Below are positions 19,606 through 29,340 of a stretch of 64,000 nucleotides of DNA, piece by piece. The DNA lies in assembly GCA_963759115.1 (NCBI GenBank), contig CAVWXT010000005.1:1364001-1428000 (forward strand). The letters are read 5' to 3'. Under the pieces are notes generated by a model. That model ran no database searches, was not told the DNA's origin, and saw only the letters and a list, made by a program, of their open reading frames with translations. Numbering within the stretch: the first letter of the stretch is position 1; the number at the start of each line of letters is the position of its first letter. This stretch comes from CAVWXT01 sp963759115. GTDB taxonomy: Bacteria > Planctomycetota > Planctomycetia > Pirellulales > Thermoguttaceae. Both the position numbers and the translations under genes were made by a program.

Positions 19606-21090
19606 ATGTTTGAGTCGCGTTCCGCCAAAGTGATCATTCTCGCCTCCGGCCAGGCCCTGACGGCCCTGGTGGGGATCGTCAGCATGGCCGTGCTGACGCG
19701 GGTATTCTCCAAGCTCGATTACGCCACCTACCGGCAAACCCTGCTGGCCTATACGTTCGCCGTGCCGTTTGTCACGCTCGGACTGGATCGGACGCTCTAT
19801 TTCTTTTTGCCGGGCGAAAAAGAACGGCCTCGGGCCCTGTTGGTCGAGAATCTGTTGTTGCTCACCGTGGCCGGGGGCATTTTGTCGCTGTTCCTCCTGT
19901 TGGGCGGCAATCATCTCCTCGCGCGGCGGCTGAACAATCCCGATCTGGCAACCATCTTGCTCCTGCTGATCCCGTATCCCTTACTCATGTTGCCGGCCAG
20001 CGCGCTGAACGCCTGCCTGATGGCCCGCGACCGCACGCAGCAAGTGGCCGGTTTCAACGTGGCCAGCCGGCTCGTGATGCTGGTTCTGGTGCTGCTGCCC
20101 GTGCTGTTTTGGGCCACGCCCGCCGCGGCGATCGTGGGCACGGTGGTCGGGGCGGCCATCACGACGGCGGCAGCCTTGTTCTGATGTTTCGCGCCTGTCC
20201 TACCGGCCCCTGGCGTCCGACGTGGAGCAGTATGAAGGCGCAGACGGCGTTTGCCGTGCCGTTGGGGTTAGCCAGTCTCGTGGGAACCGTCGAGCGCGAG
20301 TTTGGACCAGGTGCTGGTTTCGGCTCGGTGCGAGCCCGAAGTGTTCTCCGTCTACTCGATCGGGGCGATGGAGATTCCGCTGGTCGGCATGGTTACCGGC
20401 GCGATCACGTCGGTCGTGATGGTCGATTATGCGCGTCACTACCGCGAGAACCACATTGGCGGCATGGTGTCGCTGATCCACCGCGCGATGACCAAGTCGG
20501 CAGTCTTCTTGCTGCCGATGATGGTCTTCCTGCTGTGCGTGGCGCCGGACCTGATGTGTTTCTTGTTTGGCGAGCAATATCGGGACAGCTCCCTTCCGTT
20601 TCGCGTTTACCTGCTGTTGCTGCCGGTGCGCACGATTACCTTCGGCGCGGTGCTTCAGGCAACCGGGGGCAGCAAGCATATTCTCGCGTCGGCCGTACTG
20701 ATGTTGGCGGCCAACGCCGTTCTCGGCTGGCTGGCGATCGGCTGGATCGGGCCCGTCGGGGCCGCTCTGGCCTCGGTGATCGCCACCTACCTGGTCTGCG
20801 TCCCCTATCTGATCGGCGCGATTCGTTCGACCCTGCGCGTTTCGTTTCGTGAGCTGTTTCCCTGGATGGCGCTTCTGAAGCTGTCGGCGACAACGATTGT
20901 CCCCGGGATCGCCACGCTGGCGGTAATGGCTTTTCTGCCCAGTCCGCACTTCGTCCGTTTGGCCGCCGCCAGCGTCGTTTATGGCGGACTGCTGCTGGCC
21001 ATTCTGCTATGGACTGGATTGATACGGATTCCAGACCTTGTAGAGATGGCAAGGGCGCCCTTCAAGACCAGATCGCAAACGGAGTCGTAA
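19606..21090 (+). CDS. Polysaccharide flippase (Wzx-like, MATE/MVF superfamily), frameshifted
   Basis: An integral membrane transporter that would flip lipid-linked oligosaccharide repeat units across the inner membrane. The start MFESRSAKVIILASGQALTA and the helix pattern through about 12 membrane segments fit the family; TRVFSKLDYATYRQTLLAY is a typical first loop. The frame changes near 20182 and again near 20304; stitched, the middle reads MKAQTAFAVPLGLASLVGTV, then LDQVLVSARCEPEVFSVYS. The C-terminal half to TRSQTES is intact. It sits after the mobile patch and restarts the exopolysaccharide cluster. Confidence 0.85.
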
Positions 21091-21163
21091 AACCCATCAA
21101 ATCGGCAATGGTGGTGAATTGAGCATGGCTCGCCATACCACACCTGCATGGCGGAGGGCAGCC

Positions 21164-21820
21164 ATGAGCGTGACTCCGCCCTTGGTATGGAGAGCGGCAG
21201 CGGCCGCCGTCCGCGCATTGAGGCCAGGCAGCCGTTCCTTGCCCGAGTCGGGCGAACGGGACGTATCCTACTACAACGACATGTACCGAGACATCGACGA
21301 GTACCGAAAGCACTACACGGCGTCTCGATACTATTTCCTTTGGTGCGTGATCGTCGACCGCTTGAAGCGGGCAGGCGTGAAGTCCGTGTTGGAAATCGGC
21401 TGCGGGGCCGGCCAGTTCGCCTCGCTGCTGCGCGATGCGGGCGTTCCCAACTACTGCGGCGTCGATCTCAGCGAGACGGCCATCCGGGCGGCCAGAGCGA
21501 CTTGCACGGAGTACACGTTCGTCGCGGCGAGCGCGTTCGATACGAACCTTCTTGAGCAACTGGATTACGACACGGTGATTTCACTTGAGTTTCTCGAACA
21601 CGTCAACGAGGATGTCGCCGTACTGGACCGCATTCGACAAGGCAAGAAGTTTTACGGCTCCGTCCCCAATTTTCCCTACGAATCACACGTTCGCCATTTC
21701 ACGAATTGCCAACAGGTGGCCGAAAGATACGGCTCGCTGTTTACGCAATTCAAGGTGGATGCGTTTCTCGCCGACGAAGAAGGAAGGCAGTACTTCCTGT
21801 TCGAGGGCGTGAAGGTCTAG
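21164..21820 (+). CDS. SAM-dependent methyltransferase (class I)
   Basis: A soluble methyltransferase of about 218 residues. The SAM-binding loop is VLEIGCGAGQFASLL at about residues 77-91, followed by GVDLSETAIRAAR (acidic end of strand 2) and YDTVISLEFLEHV. The substrate is unknown; in this cluster it may methylate a sugar or a glycan intermediate. ATG 21164 is chosen because GGAGGG precedes it at the right distance; an earlier ATG at 21125 is possible. It ends 14 bases before the next gene. Confidence 0.8.
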   Translation: MSVTPPLVWRAAAAAVRALRPGSRSLPESGERDVSYYNDMYRDIDEYRKHYTASRYYFLWCVIVDRLKRAGVKSVLEIGCGAGQFASLLRDAGVPNYCGVDLSETAIRAARATCTEYTFVAASAFDTNLLEQLDYDTVISLEFLEHVNEDVAVLDRIRQGKKFYGSVPNFPYESHVRHFTNCQQVAERYGSLFTQFKVDAFLADEEGRQYFLFEGVKV

Positions 21821-21834
21821 GAGAGGTATCGCCG

Positions 21835-23019
21835 GTGTCCGACCTGAAACTGGCGTGTGTCGTCGGCGCTCGCCCCAACTTCATGAAGATGGCGCCGTTG
21901 TTGAAGGCGTTGGAAGCCTATCCGCGCGTTCAAACGGTGTTGATTCACACCGGACAGCACTACGACGCGACGTTGTCCGACGTGTTCTTTCGCGACTTGG
22001 ATATGAAACGCCCCGAGATCTCGTTGGAGGTCGGATCGGGGAGTCACGCCGCACAGACCGCCCGCGTACTGGAACGCATGGAAGACGTCCTTCGCACGAG
22101 ACAACCGGACGCAACGGAGTACCACATGGCGGTGGTGGTCGGCGACGTCAATTCCACGATGGCGGCGGCGCTGGCGGCCGCGAAGCTCGGCATCCCCGTG
22201 GCGCACGTCGAGGCCGGCTTGCGGAGCTTTGACCGCACCATGCCCGAGGAAATCAACCGCGTGGTGACCGATTCGATTGCGGAGATCTTGCTGGTGTCGG
22301 AGCCGGCGGGGATGCAGAATCTCCGCCGCGAGGGCCATCCGGAGGATCATCTGCACCTGGTGGGCAACGTCATGATCGACACGCTGTTGCGGCTCTTGCC
22401 CAAAGCCCGGACGTGCGACACGCTGCAACGCCACGGCCTGCAGCGCGGCAAGTACGGCGTGGTCACGTTGCACCGCCCCTCGAATGTCGACGATCCGGCC
22501 ATCTTGTCGGCGCTGCTCGGCACGCTGGCGGAGGCGTCGAGCGAGCTGCCGCTGGTATTCGCGATACACCCGCGGACCAAACAGCGCATCGAGCAATTCG
22601 GTCTCGGTGGCATCCTGGATGCCGCGAACGGCATACTGCCGTTGCCGCCCCTGGGATACTTCGAGTTCCTGTCGCTGACGTCGCAGGCCCGCGTCATCGT
22701 TACCGATTCCGGCGGGCTTCAGGAGGAATCCACGGCGCTGGGAATTCCCTGCGTGACGGCGCGCTTCAATACGGAGCGTCCGATCACCGTGGAGGAAGGA
22801 ACGAGCACGCTGGTGGGCAACGAGCCGCAAGAGCTGCGGCGGAACCTGCGATTGATCCTCGACGGCCGCTATAAGCGCGGCGGGTGCCCCGAGCTTTGGG
22901 ACGGCCGGGCAGCCCAACGCATCGCAAGAGTCCTGGTCGAGGCCCTCCGCCGCCCGCGAGACGGCGAGCCCGACGAACGCATCGTCACCGGCACCGGGAG
23001 TCGCTCCGGCGTTGAATAG
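21835..23019 (+). CDS. UDP-N-acetylglucosamine 2-epimerase (WecB/WbpI family)
   Basis: A cytoplasmic enzyme interconverting UDP-GlcNAc and UDP-ManNAc or the corresponding 3-acetamido uronic acid. The 394-residue length is typical. Motifs: VVGARPNFMKMAPLLKAL at the start, HTGQHYDATLSDVFF, VVGDVNSTMAAALAA, HVEAGLRSFDRTMPEEINR, and VTDSGGLQEESTALGIPC near the C-terminus. Start is GTG 21835 with GGAGAGG upstream. With the WlbA-WlbB fusion and the WlbC-like aminotransferase nearby, it could serve as the WbpI step giving UDP-ManNAc3NAcA, but plain WecB activity is equally consistent. Confidence 0.92.
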   Translation: MSDLKLACVVGARPNFMKMAPLLKALEAYPRVQTVLIHTGQHYDATLSDVFFRDLDMKRPEISLEVGSGSHAAQTARVLERMEDVLRTRQPDATEYHMAVVVGDVNSTMAAALAAAKLGIPVAHVEAGLRSFDRTMPEEINRVVTDSIAEILLVSEPAGMQNLRREGHPEDHLHLVGNVMIDTLLRLLPKARTCDTLQRHGLQRGKYGVVTLHRPSNVDDPAILSALLGTLAEASSELPLVFAIHPRTKQRIEQFGLGGILDAANGILPLPPLGYFEFLSLTSQARVIVTDSGGLQEESTALGIPCVTARFNTERPITVEEGTSTLVGNEPQELRRNLRLILDGRYKRGGCPELWDGRAAQRIARVLVEALRRPRDGEPDERIVTGTGSRSGVE

Positions 23020-23048
23020 GGCGCCATGAACACACGGGAGAATGATTC

Positions 23049-24374
23049 GTGCCGAATGACATAACAACGGGGAAGCGAGGGGCAGGCGCAGTCTGCGTGA
23101 CGCCGCGCGGCAAACACCATTTCTTCGGCTATTACGATCGCTGTCCCTGGGATCGCGACGATCAATACCTGTTGTCGCTGGAAACCGACCTGATGCACCG
23201 CGTGCCGTCGGCCGATGACGCCGCCGGCATCGGCATCGTCGACTTTGCCCGCGACAGACTCTACCGGCGGGTCGCCGAGACGTACGCCTGGAATTTCCAG
23301 GAAGGGACGAAGTTCCAATGGGTCGATGGATTTGGCGAGCCGGCGTTCGTTCACAACGATCGTCGCGAGGGGAAGTTCGTGGCGGTGGTTCGCAACGTGG
23401 AAGGGAGGGAGTTGCGCTGCTTTTCGGAGCCCGTGTACCACGTGGCGGAGCAAGGCCGGAGGGCTTTATCGGTCAACTTCAGCCGGGTGGCGCGCACGGT
23501 GGCGGGGTACGGCTATGCCGGCGTGCCCGACGCGACGTGCCACGAGTTGGCCCCCGAGAACGACGGCATCCGGCTCCTGTCGCTCGACGACGGCCGGGCG
23601 GACTTGTTGGCCTCGTTCGCGGAGATTGCCAAGTTCGAGCCTTCCGAGCGCATGGCGGGCTGCGAGCACTGGATCATGCACTTGCTCTTCAATCCCAGCG
23701 GCACTCGCTTCGTGTTCATCCATCGTTGGGCGTCCCCCTTTCAGGCGGCGAAGCGGCAAGCGATCCGCGTGTCGCTTTCCCAAATCCGGACCCGCGTGCG
23801 GAACTGGTGGCCGATGCGCATGGCGCGGCCGCTGCTGCGAATCCTCTATAAAACCATCCAGACGACCGTCTTCCCGGGCTATCAATCGCGTCTGCTGGTG
23901 ATGGACAGCGAGGGCAAGTCGCTGCGGTGCCTGGCGAACGACAGCATTGTCTCGCATTACAGTTGGCGCGACGACGACCATTTGCTCTGTTGGGCTGCGC
24001 GGCCGCCCCTGGGGTTGAGGTATTGGCTGTTCGACGTTCGCTCGGCCGAGGCCGAGGTGGTCGGCGAAGGGATCCTGGACGCCGACGGCCACTGCACGTA
24101 TCGCCCCGACGGCCGCTGGATTCTGACCGACACCGACGGTCCCAACGAGGCGTCGGAACACACGCTCATCCTCTTCGACACGGCCACGGGGACGCGAATC
24201 GACCAGGGGAATTATCATACCCGGCCGGAGCTGGTCGGAGCCCATTATCGCTGCGATCTGCACCCTCGATTCGACCGGCGCGGGCGCCGCGTGTGTTTCG
24301 ACTCGACGCATGAGGGCGACCGGCAGGTCTACGTGGCGGACGTGGCGGACATTGTGGGACGCCAAGATGGCTAG
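23049..24374 (+). CDS. Beta-propeller-like protein of unknown function in the EPS cluster
   Basis: A 441-residue protein with repeated strands such as HHFFGYYDRCPWDRDDQYLL, FNPSGTRFVFIHRW and YRPDGRWILTDTDGP. Repeats of the type P-D/N-G-R-x-hydrophobic resemble TolB-type propeller blades. There is no signal peptide or clear membrane segment, so a cytoplasmic location is likely. The start is GTG 23049 with a GGGAG site (23037-23041). Its stop overlaps the next gene by eight bases, so it is translationally linked to a glycosyltransferase. I do not recognise a catalytic motif; related proteins are seen in other surface-polysaccharide clusters, but their role is not established. Confidence 0.7.
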   Translation: MPNDITTGKRGAGAVCVTPRGKHHFFGYYDRCPWDRDDQYLLSLETDLMHRVPSADDAAGIGIVDFARDRLYRRVAETYAWNFQEGTKFQWVDGFGEPAFVHNDRREGKFVAVVRNVEGRELRCFSEPVYHVAEQGRRALSVNFSRVARTVAGYGYAGVPDATCHELAPENDGIRLLSLDDGRADLLASFAEIAKFEPSERMAGCEHWIMHLLFNPSGTRFVFIHRWASPFQAAKRQAIRVSLSQIRTRVRNWWPMRMARPLLRILYKTIQTTVFPGYQSRLLVMDSEGKSLRCLANDSIVSHYSWRDDDHLLCWAARPPLGLRYWLFDVRSAEAEVVGEGILDADGHCTYRPDGRWILTDTDGPNEASEHTLILFDTATGTRIDQGNYHTRPELVGAHYRCDLHPRFDRRGRRVCFDSTHEGDRQVYVADVADIVGRQDG

Positions 24375-25653
24375 AAAACCGCGCGTGTTGTTTCTGGCGT
24401 TCTATTTTCCGCCGTTGCGGTCGGTGGCGGGCGTGCGCCCGGCGAACATCGCCAAACACCTCTGCCGTGTGGGTTGGGACGTTTCCGTCGTCACGCCGGA
24501 CCCGTCGCTGTGGCAGTCGGCCGACGACCCGGGGCGCGTCGCGGCCGAGATGGACCGGTGCGGCGTGCGGATGATTTACACGGGCCATCGGTGGCGTTGC
24601 CTGTCTTCCGGATTCTTGAAGCGATCGTATCGCCGCGGTCCGCGATGGTTCTTGGAGGCAATTCCGCGTCGGCTCGCCCGAGCCATGCGCGTCGACGAGA
24701 TGATCGGCTGGTATCCGGAAGCGGAACGCGCCTGCGCCAAGCTCAGACCCGGCGACGTGGACGTCGTCGTAGCCACGGGCTCGCCCTTCGGCTCATTTCG
24801 CGTTGCACAGCGGTTGGCCGGCCGTCTGGAATGTCCCTACGTTCTCGATTATCGAGACCCTTGGACGGGAAATCCGCACGACCCGCAGTCGATACGGAAT
24901 CGCCACGAGCGCGCCGAGCGGCGACTGCTCGAGGGTTGCGCTGCGGTGTCCGTTGTGTCGCCTTCGTGGGCACGACAGATCGGCGAACGCTTCGGAGCAG
25001 AAGAGAAAATTCATGTGATCCCCAACGGCTACGATCCGGACGATTTCGCGAGTATCGAGCCGACGACCTTCGACCATTTCGCGATCGTCTACGCGGGACA
25101 ATTCTTGCCGCCAAAGCGTGCCGCTGGCCCGCTGATGCGGACGTTGCGACAACTGGCGGAACTTGAGCCGGCCAGGCCCTGGCGGTTTCACTACTACGGT
25201 ACGAGCGACGATCACGTCCGTGAAGCCGCCAGGATCAATGGCGTCGAGCGGTGGCTCACCTTGCACGGCACGGTGCCTCGCCGCGAGTGTCTTGCAGCCA
25301 TCCGCGGGGCGGGCGTCACAGCCGTCGTGGCTTCCGTGTCTGACGCCGGCGACCCTGCCGACCGAGGCATCGTGACGGGCAAGATCTTCGAGCCCATCGG
25401 GTTGGGCACGCCCGCGATGGTGATTGCTCCGCCGGGTTCGGACGTCGAACGCCTGATTGAAACCACCGGCCAAGGCGCCGTGTTCGCCGGCTCGGACATT
25501 GACGGGATGGCCGGTTTTCTGGCGGGCCTGATGCAAGGAAGACTCCCGGAAAGCCGTCGGCCGGATGCCTATGCGTGGCCGCACCTGATCCAAGAGTTTG
25601 ACGTCATGCTTCGACACGCCCAACAAACGGGTACTTCTTATGATACGATCTGA
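24367..25653 (+). CDS. Glycosyltransferase, GT-B fold (family 4-like)
   Basis: A cytoplasmic glycosyltransferase of 428 residues. N-terminal signature: VLFLAFYFPPLRSVAGVRPA, with the GT4-type loop; then PYVLDYRDPWTGNPHDPQS and VVSPSWARQIGERFG. In the C-terminal domain, VIPNGYDPDDF and KIFEPIGLGTPAMVIAPPGS correspond to the donor-binding site. ATG 24367 overlaps the upstream stop by eight bases. The end overlaps the next gene by 14 bases. The sugar donor and acceptor cannot be told from sequence. Confidence 0.9.
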   Translation: MARKPRVLFLAFYFPPLRSVAGVRPANIAKHLCRVGWDVSVVTPDPSLWQSADDPGRVAAEMDRCGVRMIYTGHRWRCLSSGFLKRSYRRGPRWFLEAIPRRLARAMRVDEMIGWYPEAERACAKLRPGDVDVVVATGSPFGSFRVAQRLAGRLECPYVLDYRDPWTGNPHDPQSIRNRHERAERRLLEGCAAVSVVSPSWARQIGERFGAEEKIHVIPNGYDPDDFASIEPTTFDHFAIVYAGQFLPPKRAAGPLMRTLRQLAELEPARPWRFHYYGTSDDHVREAARINGVERWLTLHGTVPRRECLAAIRGAGVTAVVASVSDAGDPADRGIVTGKIFEPIGLGTPAMVIAPPGSDVERLIETTGQGAVFAGSDIDGMAGFLAGLMQGRLPESRRPDAYAWPHLIQEFDVMLRHAQQTGTSYDTI

Positions 25654-26944
25654 ATCGGCGCGCGTTTCGCCCTATTACGCCGGCGCGCCAGCCGCCGTGA
25701 ACCCCTTGGAACACGGCATGGCGCCGTTCACGCGCTGGGCCTTCTATGCCTGGATGGCCTCGCTTCCGTTCGACATCTTCACTCTGCCCTGGCTGCCTTT
25801 GGAGTTTCAAGACAGGCTATCCATACCTCGCATGGCCGGGGTAGTGCTGACGTTGTGCTTTCTGATTGACCCGAAGACGCGCCCCTGGAGGCTGCCGCCG
25901 GCCAGCCTGGCGCTGGCCGCCTTCTTCGCAATATTCACGCTCTCAATGTTGCGATCAGACTTCACCGACGTCACGATGGTGTTACAGCAATTCCAGTCGA
26001 TCGTGCTGTTGCTGATCTGCTACAACCTGTTCTTGGCGGGAAAGGCAACCAAGGGAGCGTTGTTCTCCTTTGTGCTCACCTGCGGAGCGGCGGCGATCAT
26101 GGTGCTCGCCGGCGTAGCGGAGAGCGAGATTGAGCTAGGGGGAAGACTCTCCACTTTCGGCTCAAATCAGAACGAGTATTCGCAACTGCTCGCCGTAGGC
26201 GTGCTCGTTGCCATTGGAGTCGGGCACATCCGCCAAGAGAAGGCTTCTATTCGCGTGCCCATCCTTTGGGCGATCGCGCTGGTCGCGATGGCGGTTATTG
26301 CCCAGGCGGGTTCTCGCGGCCAAACGCTTGCTCTGGCCGTCGGTTTGGGGCTGTTCATATTGCGAAAGGGCTCTCTCTGGGTGAAACTGCGCAACCTGGG
26401 GCTCATGGTCCTGCTCGCCGGCGTTGCGTTCTACTTCTACACGCACGTGGAGGTGCTCCGAGAAAGGTGGCAAGAGGCGTTGGAGTATGGGACCACGGCG
26501 GGACGCGAAAGAATCTGGCCTGAAGCAGTCGCCATGATTGCGGAGAAGCCGATCATCGGGTGGGGGCCGTCCGCCACGCGCGTCCTTGCCCAGCGTCTGT
26601 TCTATCGCTGGGGACCGGAACGGGCGACGCATAACAACGTGCTCGCCATGCTGACCTTCACCGGACTCGCAGGGGCCGTTCCCTATTTCTGGGCGTACTT
26701 CATGATCCTCTGGTACGCCTGGCGGGCGCGCTGCGGAGTGGAAAACGTACTGCCGCTGGCGATCTTTGTGGCGTTGTTCATTGGGGATTCGGTCAGCGGA
26801 GGGTTGCCCGGAAAGCTCCATTGGACTTTCTTTGCTTATATGCTTGCCGCGGGCGCACTGGCGCAGTCTGCCGCTCGGTCGCCGAAACTGGCCGCAACGG
26901 CGCCACCCGGCGTCCGTACCGTTCAGCGGTCTGCCCCGTGTTGA
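25640..26944 (+). CDS. O-antigen ligase/polymerase family protein (Wzy/WaaL-like)
   Basis: A membrane protein of about 434 residues and some ten hydrophobic segments, for example LALAAFFAIFTLSML, SIVLLLICYNLFLAG and AIALVAMAVIAQAGS. The family landmarks are GSRGQTLALAVGLGLF followed by a large loop with GRERIWPEAVAMIAEKPIIG, then HNNVLAMLTFTGLAGAVPYF. In a Wzx/Wzy-type pathway this protein would polymerise the repeat units flipped by the Wzx-like protein. ATG 25640 lies inside the end of the preceding gene. Confidence 0.85.
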   Translation: MIRSESARVSPYYAGAPAAVNPLEHGMAPFTRWAFYAWMASLPFDIFTLPWLPLEFQDRLSIPRMAGVVLTLCFLIDPKTRPWRLPPASLALAAFFAIFTLSMLRSDFTDVTMVLQQFQSIVLLLICYNLFLAGKATKGALFSFVLTCGAAAIMVLAGVAESEIELGGRLSTFGSNQNEYSQLLAVGVLVAIGVGHIRQEKASIRVPILWAIALVAMAVIAQAGSRGQTLALAVGLGLFILRKGSLWVKLRNLGLMVLLAGVAFYFYTHVEVLRERWQEALEYGTTAGRERIWPEAVAMIAEKPIIGWGPSATRVLAQRLFYRWGPERATHNNVLAMLTFTGLAGAVPYFWAYFMILWYAWRARCGVENVLPLAIFVALFIGDSVSGGLPGKLHWTFFAYMLAAGALAQSAARSPKLAATAPPGVRTVQRSAPC

Positions 26945-27049
26945 CAACTCGGAGACCTGCAACCGGCACTTCGGGCAACGTTGCGGCGGAGAGACATCCG
27001 TTAAGATAGGCGTTCCAGTTTTCGTCACACCGAATTGTATGCAATTACC

Positions 27050-28205
27050 GTGAGAGACCCCATCCAGAACAACGATGCACGCATCTTCCTTTCTCCCCCC
27101 CACATGTCCGGAGAAGAGCGCGACTTGCTTCTCCAGGCCTACGATTCCAACTGGATTGCGCCCGTGGGGCCCCATCTGAGTGCTTTCGAGCGGGAATTTG
27201 CCGACTTGCTGGGCGTCCCGGCGGCCGTGGCCTTGTCGAGCGCTACGGCGGCACTGCATCTCTCCCTGCTGCTTCTGGGGGTTGGCCCGGGCGACGAGGT
27301 GCTCACGTCTACTCTGACTTTCGCCGCGTCTGCCAATGCCATCGCCTACGTCGGCGCAGCCGGTGTTTATCGACTGCGACCGGACGAGTTGGTGCATGGA
27401 CCCCGAACTGCTGGCGGCGGAAGTCGACAGCAGCATTCGTCGGGGCAAACGTCCGAAGGCCGTACTGGTGGTCGATGTCTTTGGGCAATGCGCACATTAC
27501 GAACCGATCCTGCGCACTCGCGCGCTCCACGACATTCCTGTGATCGAGGACGCCGCCGAAGCGCTCGGCGCCAGCTATGCGGGACGCCCCGCCGGAGTGC
27601 TCGGCGACATCGGCTGCTTCTCCTTCAACGGCAACAAGATCATCACCACCAGCGGCGGCGGCATGCTGATCGGTCGGAAGACGGAATGGGTCGAACGGGC
27701 GAGGTTTCTGGCGACCCAGGCGCGCGACCCCGCGCCGCATTACGAACACTCGTGCATTGGGTACAACTATCGCCTGAGCAACCTGCTGGCCGGCATAGGC
27801 ATTGGACAACTGCGCGTGCTTGGGCAACGTGTGGAGCAACGGCGGGCTCTCTTCGAACGTTATCGGCGGGCCTTGGACGATCTGCCCGGCATCGCGTTCA
27901 TGCCCGAACTGCCGCAAGGGCGATGCAGTCGTTGGCTGACGTGCATCACGGTGGATCCCGAGGCTTTTGGCGCCGACCGAGAGGCGATCCGGCTGGAATT
28001 GGATCGCCGCAACATCGAATCGCGTCCCCTCTGGAAGCCCATGCACTTGCAGCCCGTCTTCTCACAGTGCCGTGTTCGCGGCGGCGAGGTGGCGGAGGAC
28101 TTGTTCCAACGAGGATTGTGCCTTCCCAGCGGATCGAGTCTGACGGAACCCGAACACGATCGAATTCTGGACACGATCCGGCGCATGGCTTGCGGCCGTT
28201 CCTAG
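27050..28205 (+). CDS. DegT-family sugar aminotransferase, one frameshift
   Basis: A PLP-dependent aminotransferase. N-terminal part: RIFLSPPHMSGEERDLL and YDSNWIAPVGPHLSAFE, the opening of the PglE/WecE-like group acting on 4-keto sugars, then ALSSATAALHLSLLLLG. One extra base near 27361 shifts the frame; the remainder reads PVFIDCDRTSWCMDPELLAA, DIPVIEDAAEALGASYAG and CFSFNGNKIITTSGGGM with the PLP Lys in NGNK. With the PglF-like dehydratase at 11-13 kb and the acetyltransferase-like gene at 30.3 kb, a bacillosamine-type sugar pathway is plausible but not proven. Start GTG 27050; TTG 27035 is an alternative. Confidence 0.87.
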
Positions 28206-28209
28206 ACGG

Positions 28210-29340
28210 ATGAAACTACTTTTCCTGGGCGACGCTCTGGCCGAACATCTCCAACGATGGTCCAGATATTTTGTGGGCCTGGGACACGAGGTCCACGTCA
28301 TTACCTGGAATCCGCGCATCCTCGGCGGCTATGAACCAGCGGTCGTACATCAACTGGTGAAGCCGCTGGCGGAGATCGGGATCCTGTCGCGGAGCATCAA
28401 TCTGGTGCGGCTGCGCGCCCAGGTGCGACGGCTGATCCGGACAATCCGACCGGATTTGATCCACGCACACGGCGCCGGCGCCTATGCGTGGATGGCAATG
28501 GCTACAGGCTTCCATCCCTACCTGGTCACGCCTTGGGGAGAAGACGTCCTGAGCTACGTTCACCAGCGCGCGGTCGATCGCTTCTTCACCGCATGGACTC
28601 TGCGCCGTGCCGACTGGTTGCACTGTGAAGGAGAGAATACCAAGGAGGCCATGCTGCGTCTCGGCGCGGATCCGCGCAAGATTCTGGTCTTGCCTTTTGG
28701 CATCGATCTTGAAAAGTACGTGCCGGGCGAGGCGCCGTGCGCATTCATCGACCAATATGGACTGGCAGGGGCGAAAGTGGTAGTCAGCGCGCGAACGCTC
28801 ACGCCGGTCCATAACGTCGAGACCCTGATCCGAGCCGCGGCAATCGTGCTCCAGAAGGCCCCGGCCGTGAAATTCCTTGTCGTGGGGGGCGGGGTGGAAC
28901 GACAAGCGCTTCAAGAACTGGCCGGGGCGTTGGGGATCGGCCGATCCATCATTTTTGTGGGGCACGTGGCCGAGCGGGAAATGATCGTTTGCCTGCAAGC
29001 GTCGGACGTCTATGTTTCCACGTCGCTTTCCGAGAGCGGCACCTCGCTGAGCATGGCGGAAGCAATGGGATGCGGGCTGCCGATCATCAACACGGATACC
29101 GGCGATATCGGTCTTTGGCTCCGTAACGGCGAGGGCGGATACATAGTTCCCGTGAAGAGTCCCGCTGCCGTCGCCGAAAAGATTCTCCACCTGTTGGAGC
29201 ATGACGACGAACGGCAACACGCCGGCAAAGTGAATCGGAGACTCATGGAGGAGAGTTACGACGTCTGCGGTTTGATGCGGCGAATCGAGACCGTATATTC
29301 TGAGCTTGTCATGCAAGCCAGAATGCGGAGATCGTGGTAA
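28210..29340 (+). CDS. Glycosyltransferase family 4
   Basis: A 376-residue GT-B glycosyltransferase. It begins MKLLFLGDALAEHLQRWSRY, and has the acceptor-side region RPDLIHAHGAGAYAWMAMAT. The Rossmann-like C-terminal domain holds KVVVSARTLTPVHNVETLI and YVSTSLSESGTSLSMAEAMG with the donor-binding acidic residues. ATG 28210 starts four bases after the aminotransferase stop. Its stop codon overlaps the next start (TAATG), pointing to translational coupling. Confidence 0.92.
   Translation: MKLLFLGDALAEHLQRWSRYFVGLGHEVHVITWNPRILGGYEPAVVHQLVKPLAEIGILSRSINLVRLRAQVRRLIRTIRPDLIHAHGAGAYAWMAMATGFHPYLVTPWGEDVLSYVHQRAVDRFFTAWTLRRADWLHCEGENTKEAMLRLGADPRKILVLPFGIDLEKYVPGEAPCAFIDQYGLAGAKVVVSARTLTPVHNVETLIRAAAIVLQKAPAVKFLVVGGGVERQALQELAGALGIGRSIIFVGHVAEREMIVCLQASDVYVSTSLSESGTSLSMAEAMGCGLPIINTDTGDIGLWLRNGEGGYIVPVKSPAAVAEKILHLLEHDDERQHAGKVNRRLMEESYDVCGLMRRIETVYSELVMQARMRRSW

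Noticed and set aside
28210..29340. A strict E-x7-E motif in this GT4 enzyme
   Set aside because: The acidic residues in SESGTSLSMAEAM are spaced by eight, so I do not claim the canonical motif; the GT4 call rests on the overall fold pattern.
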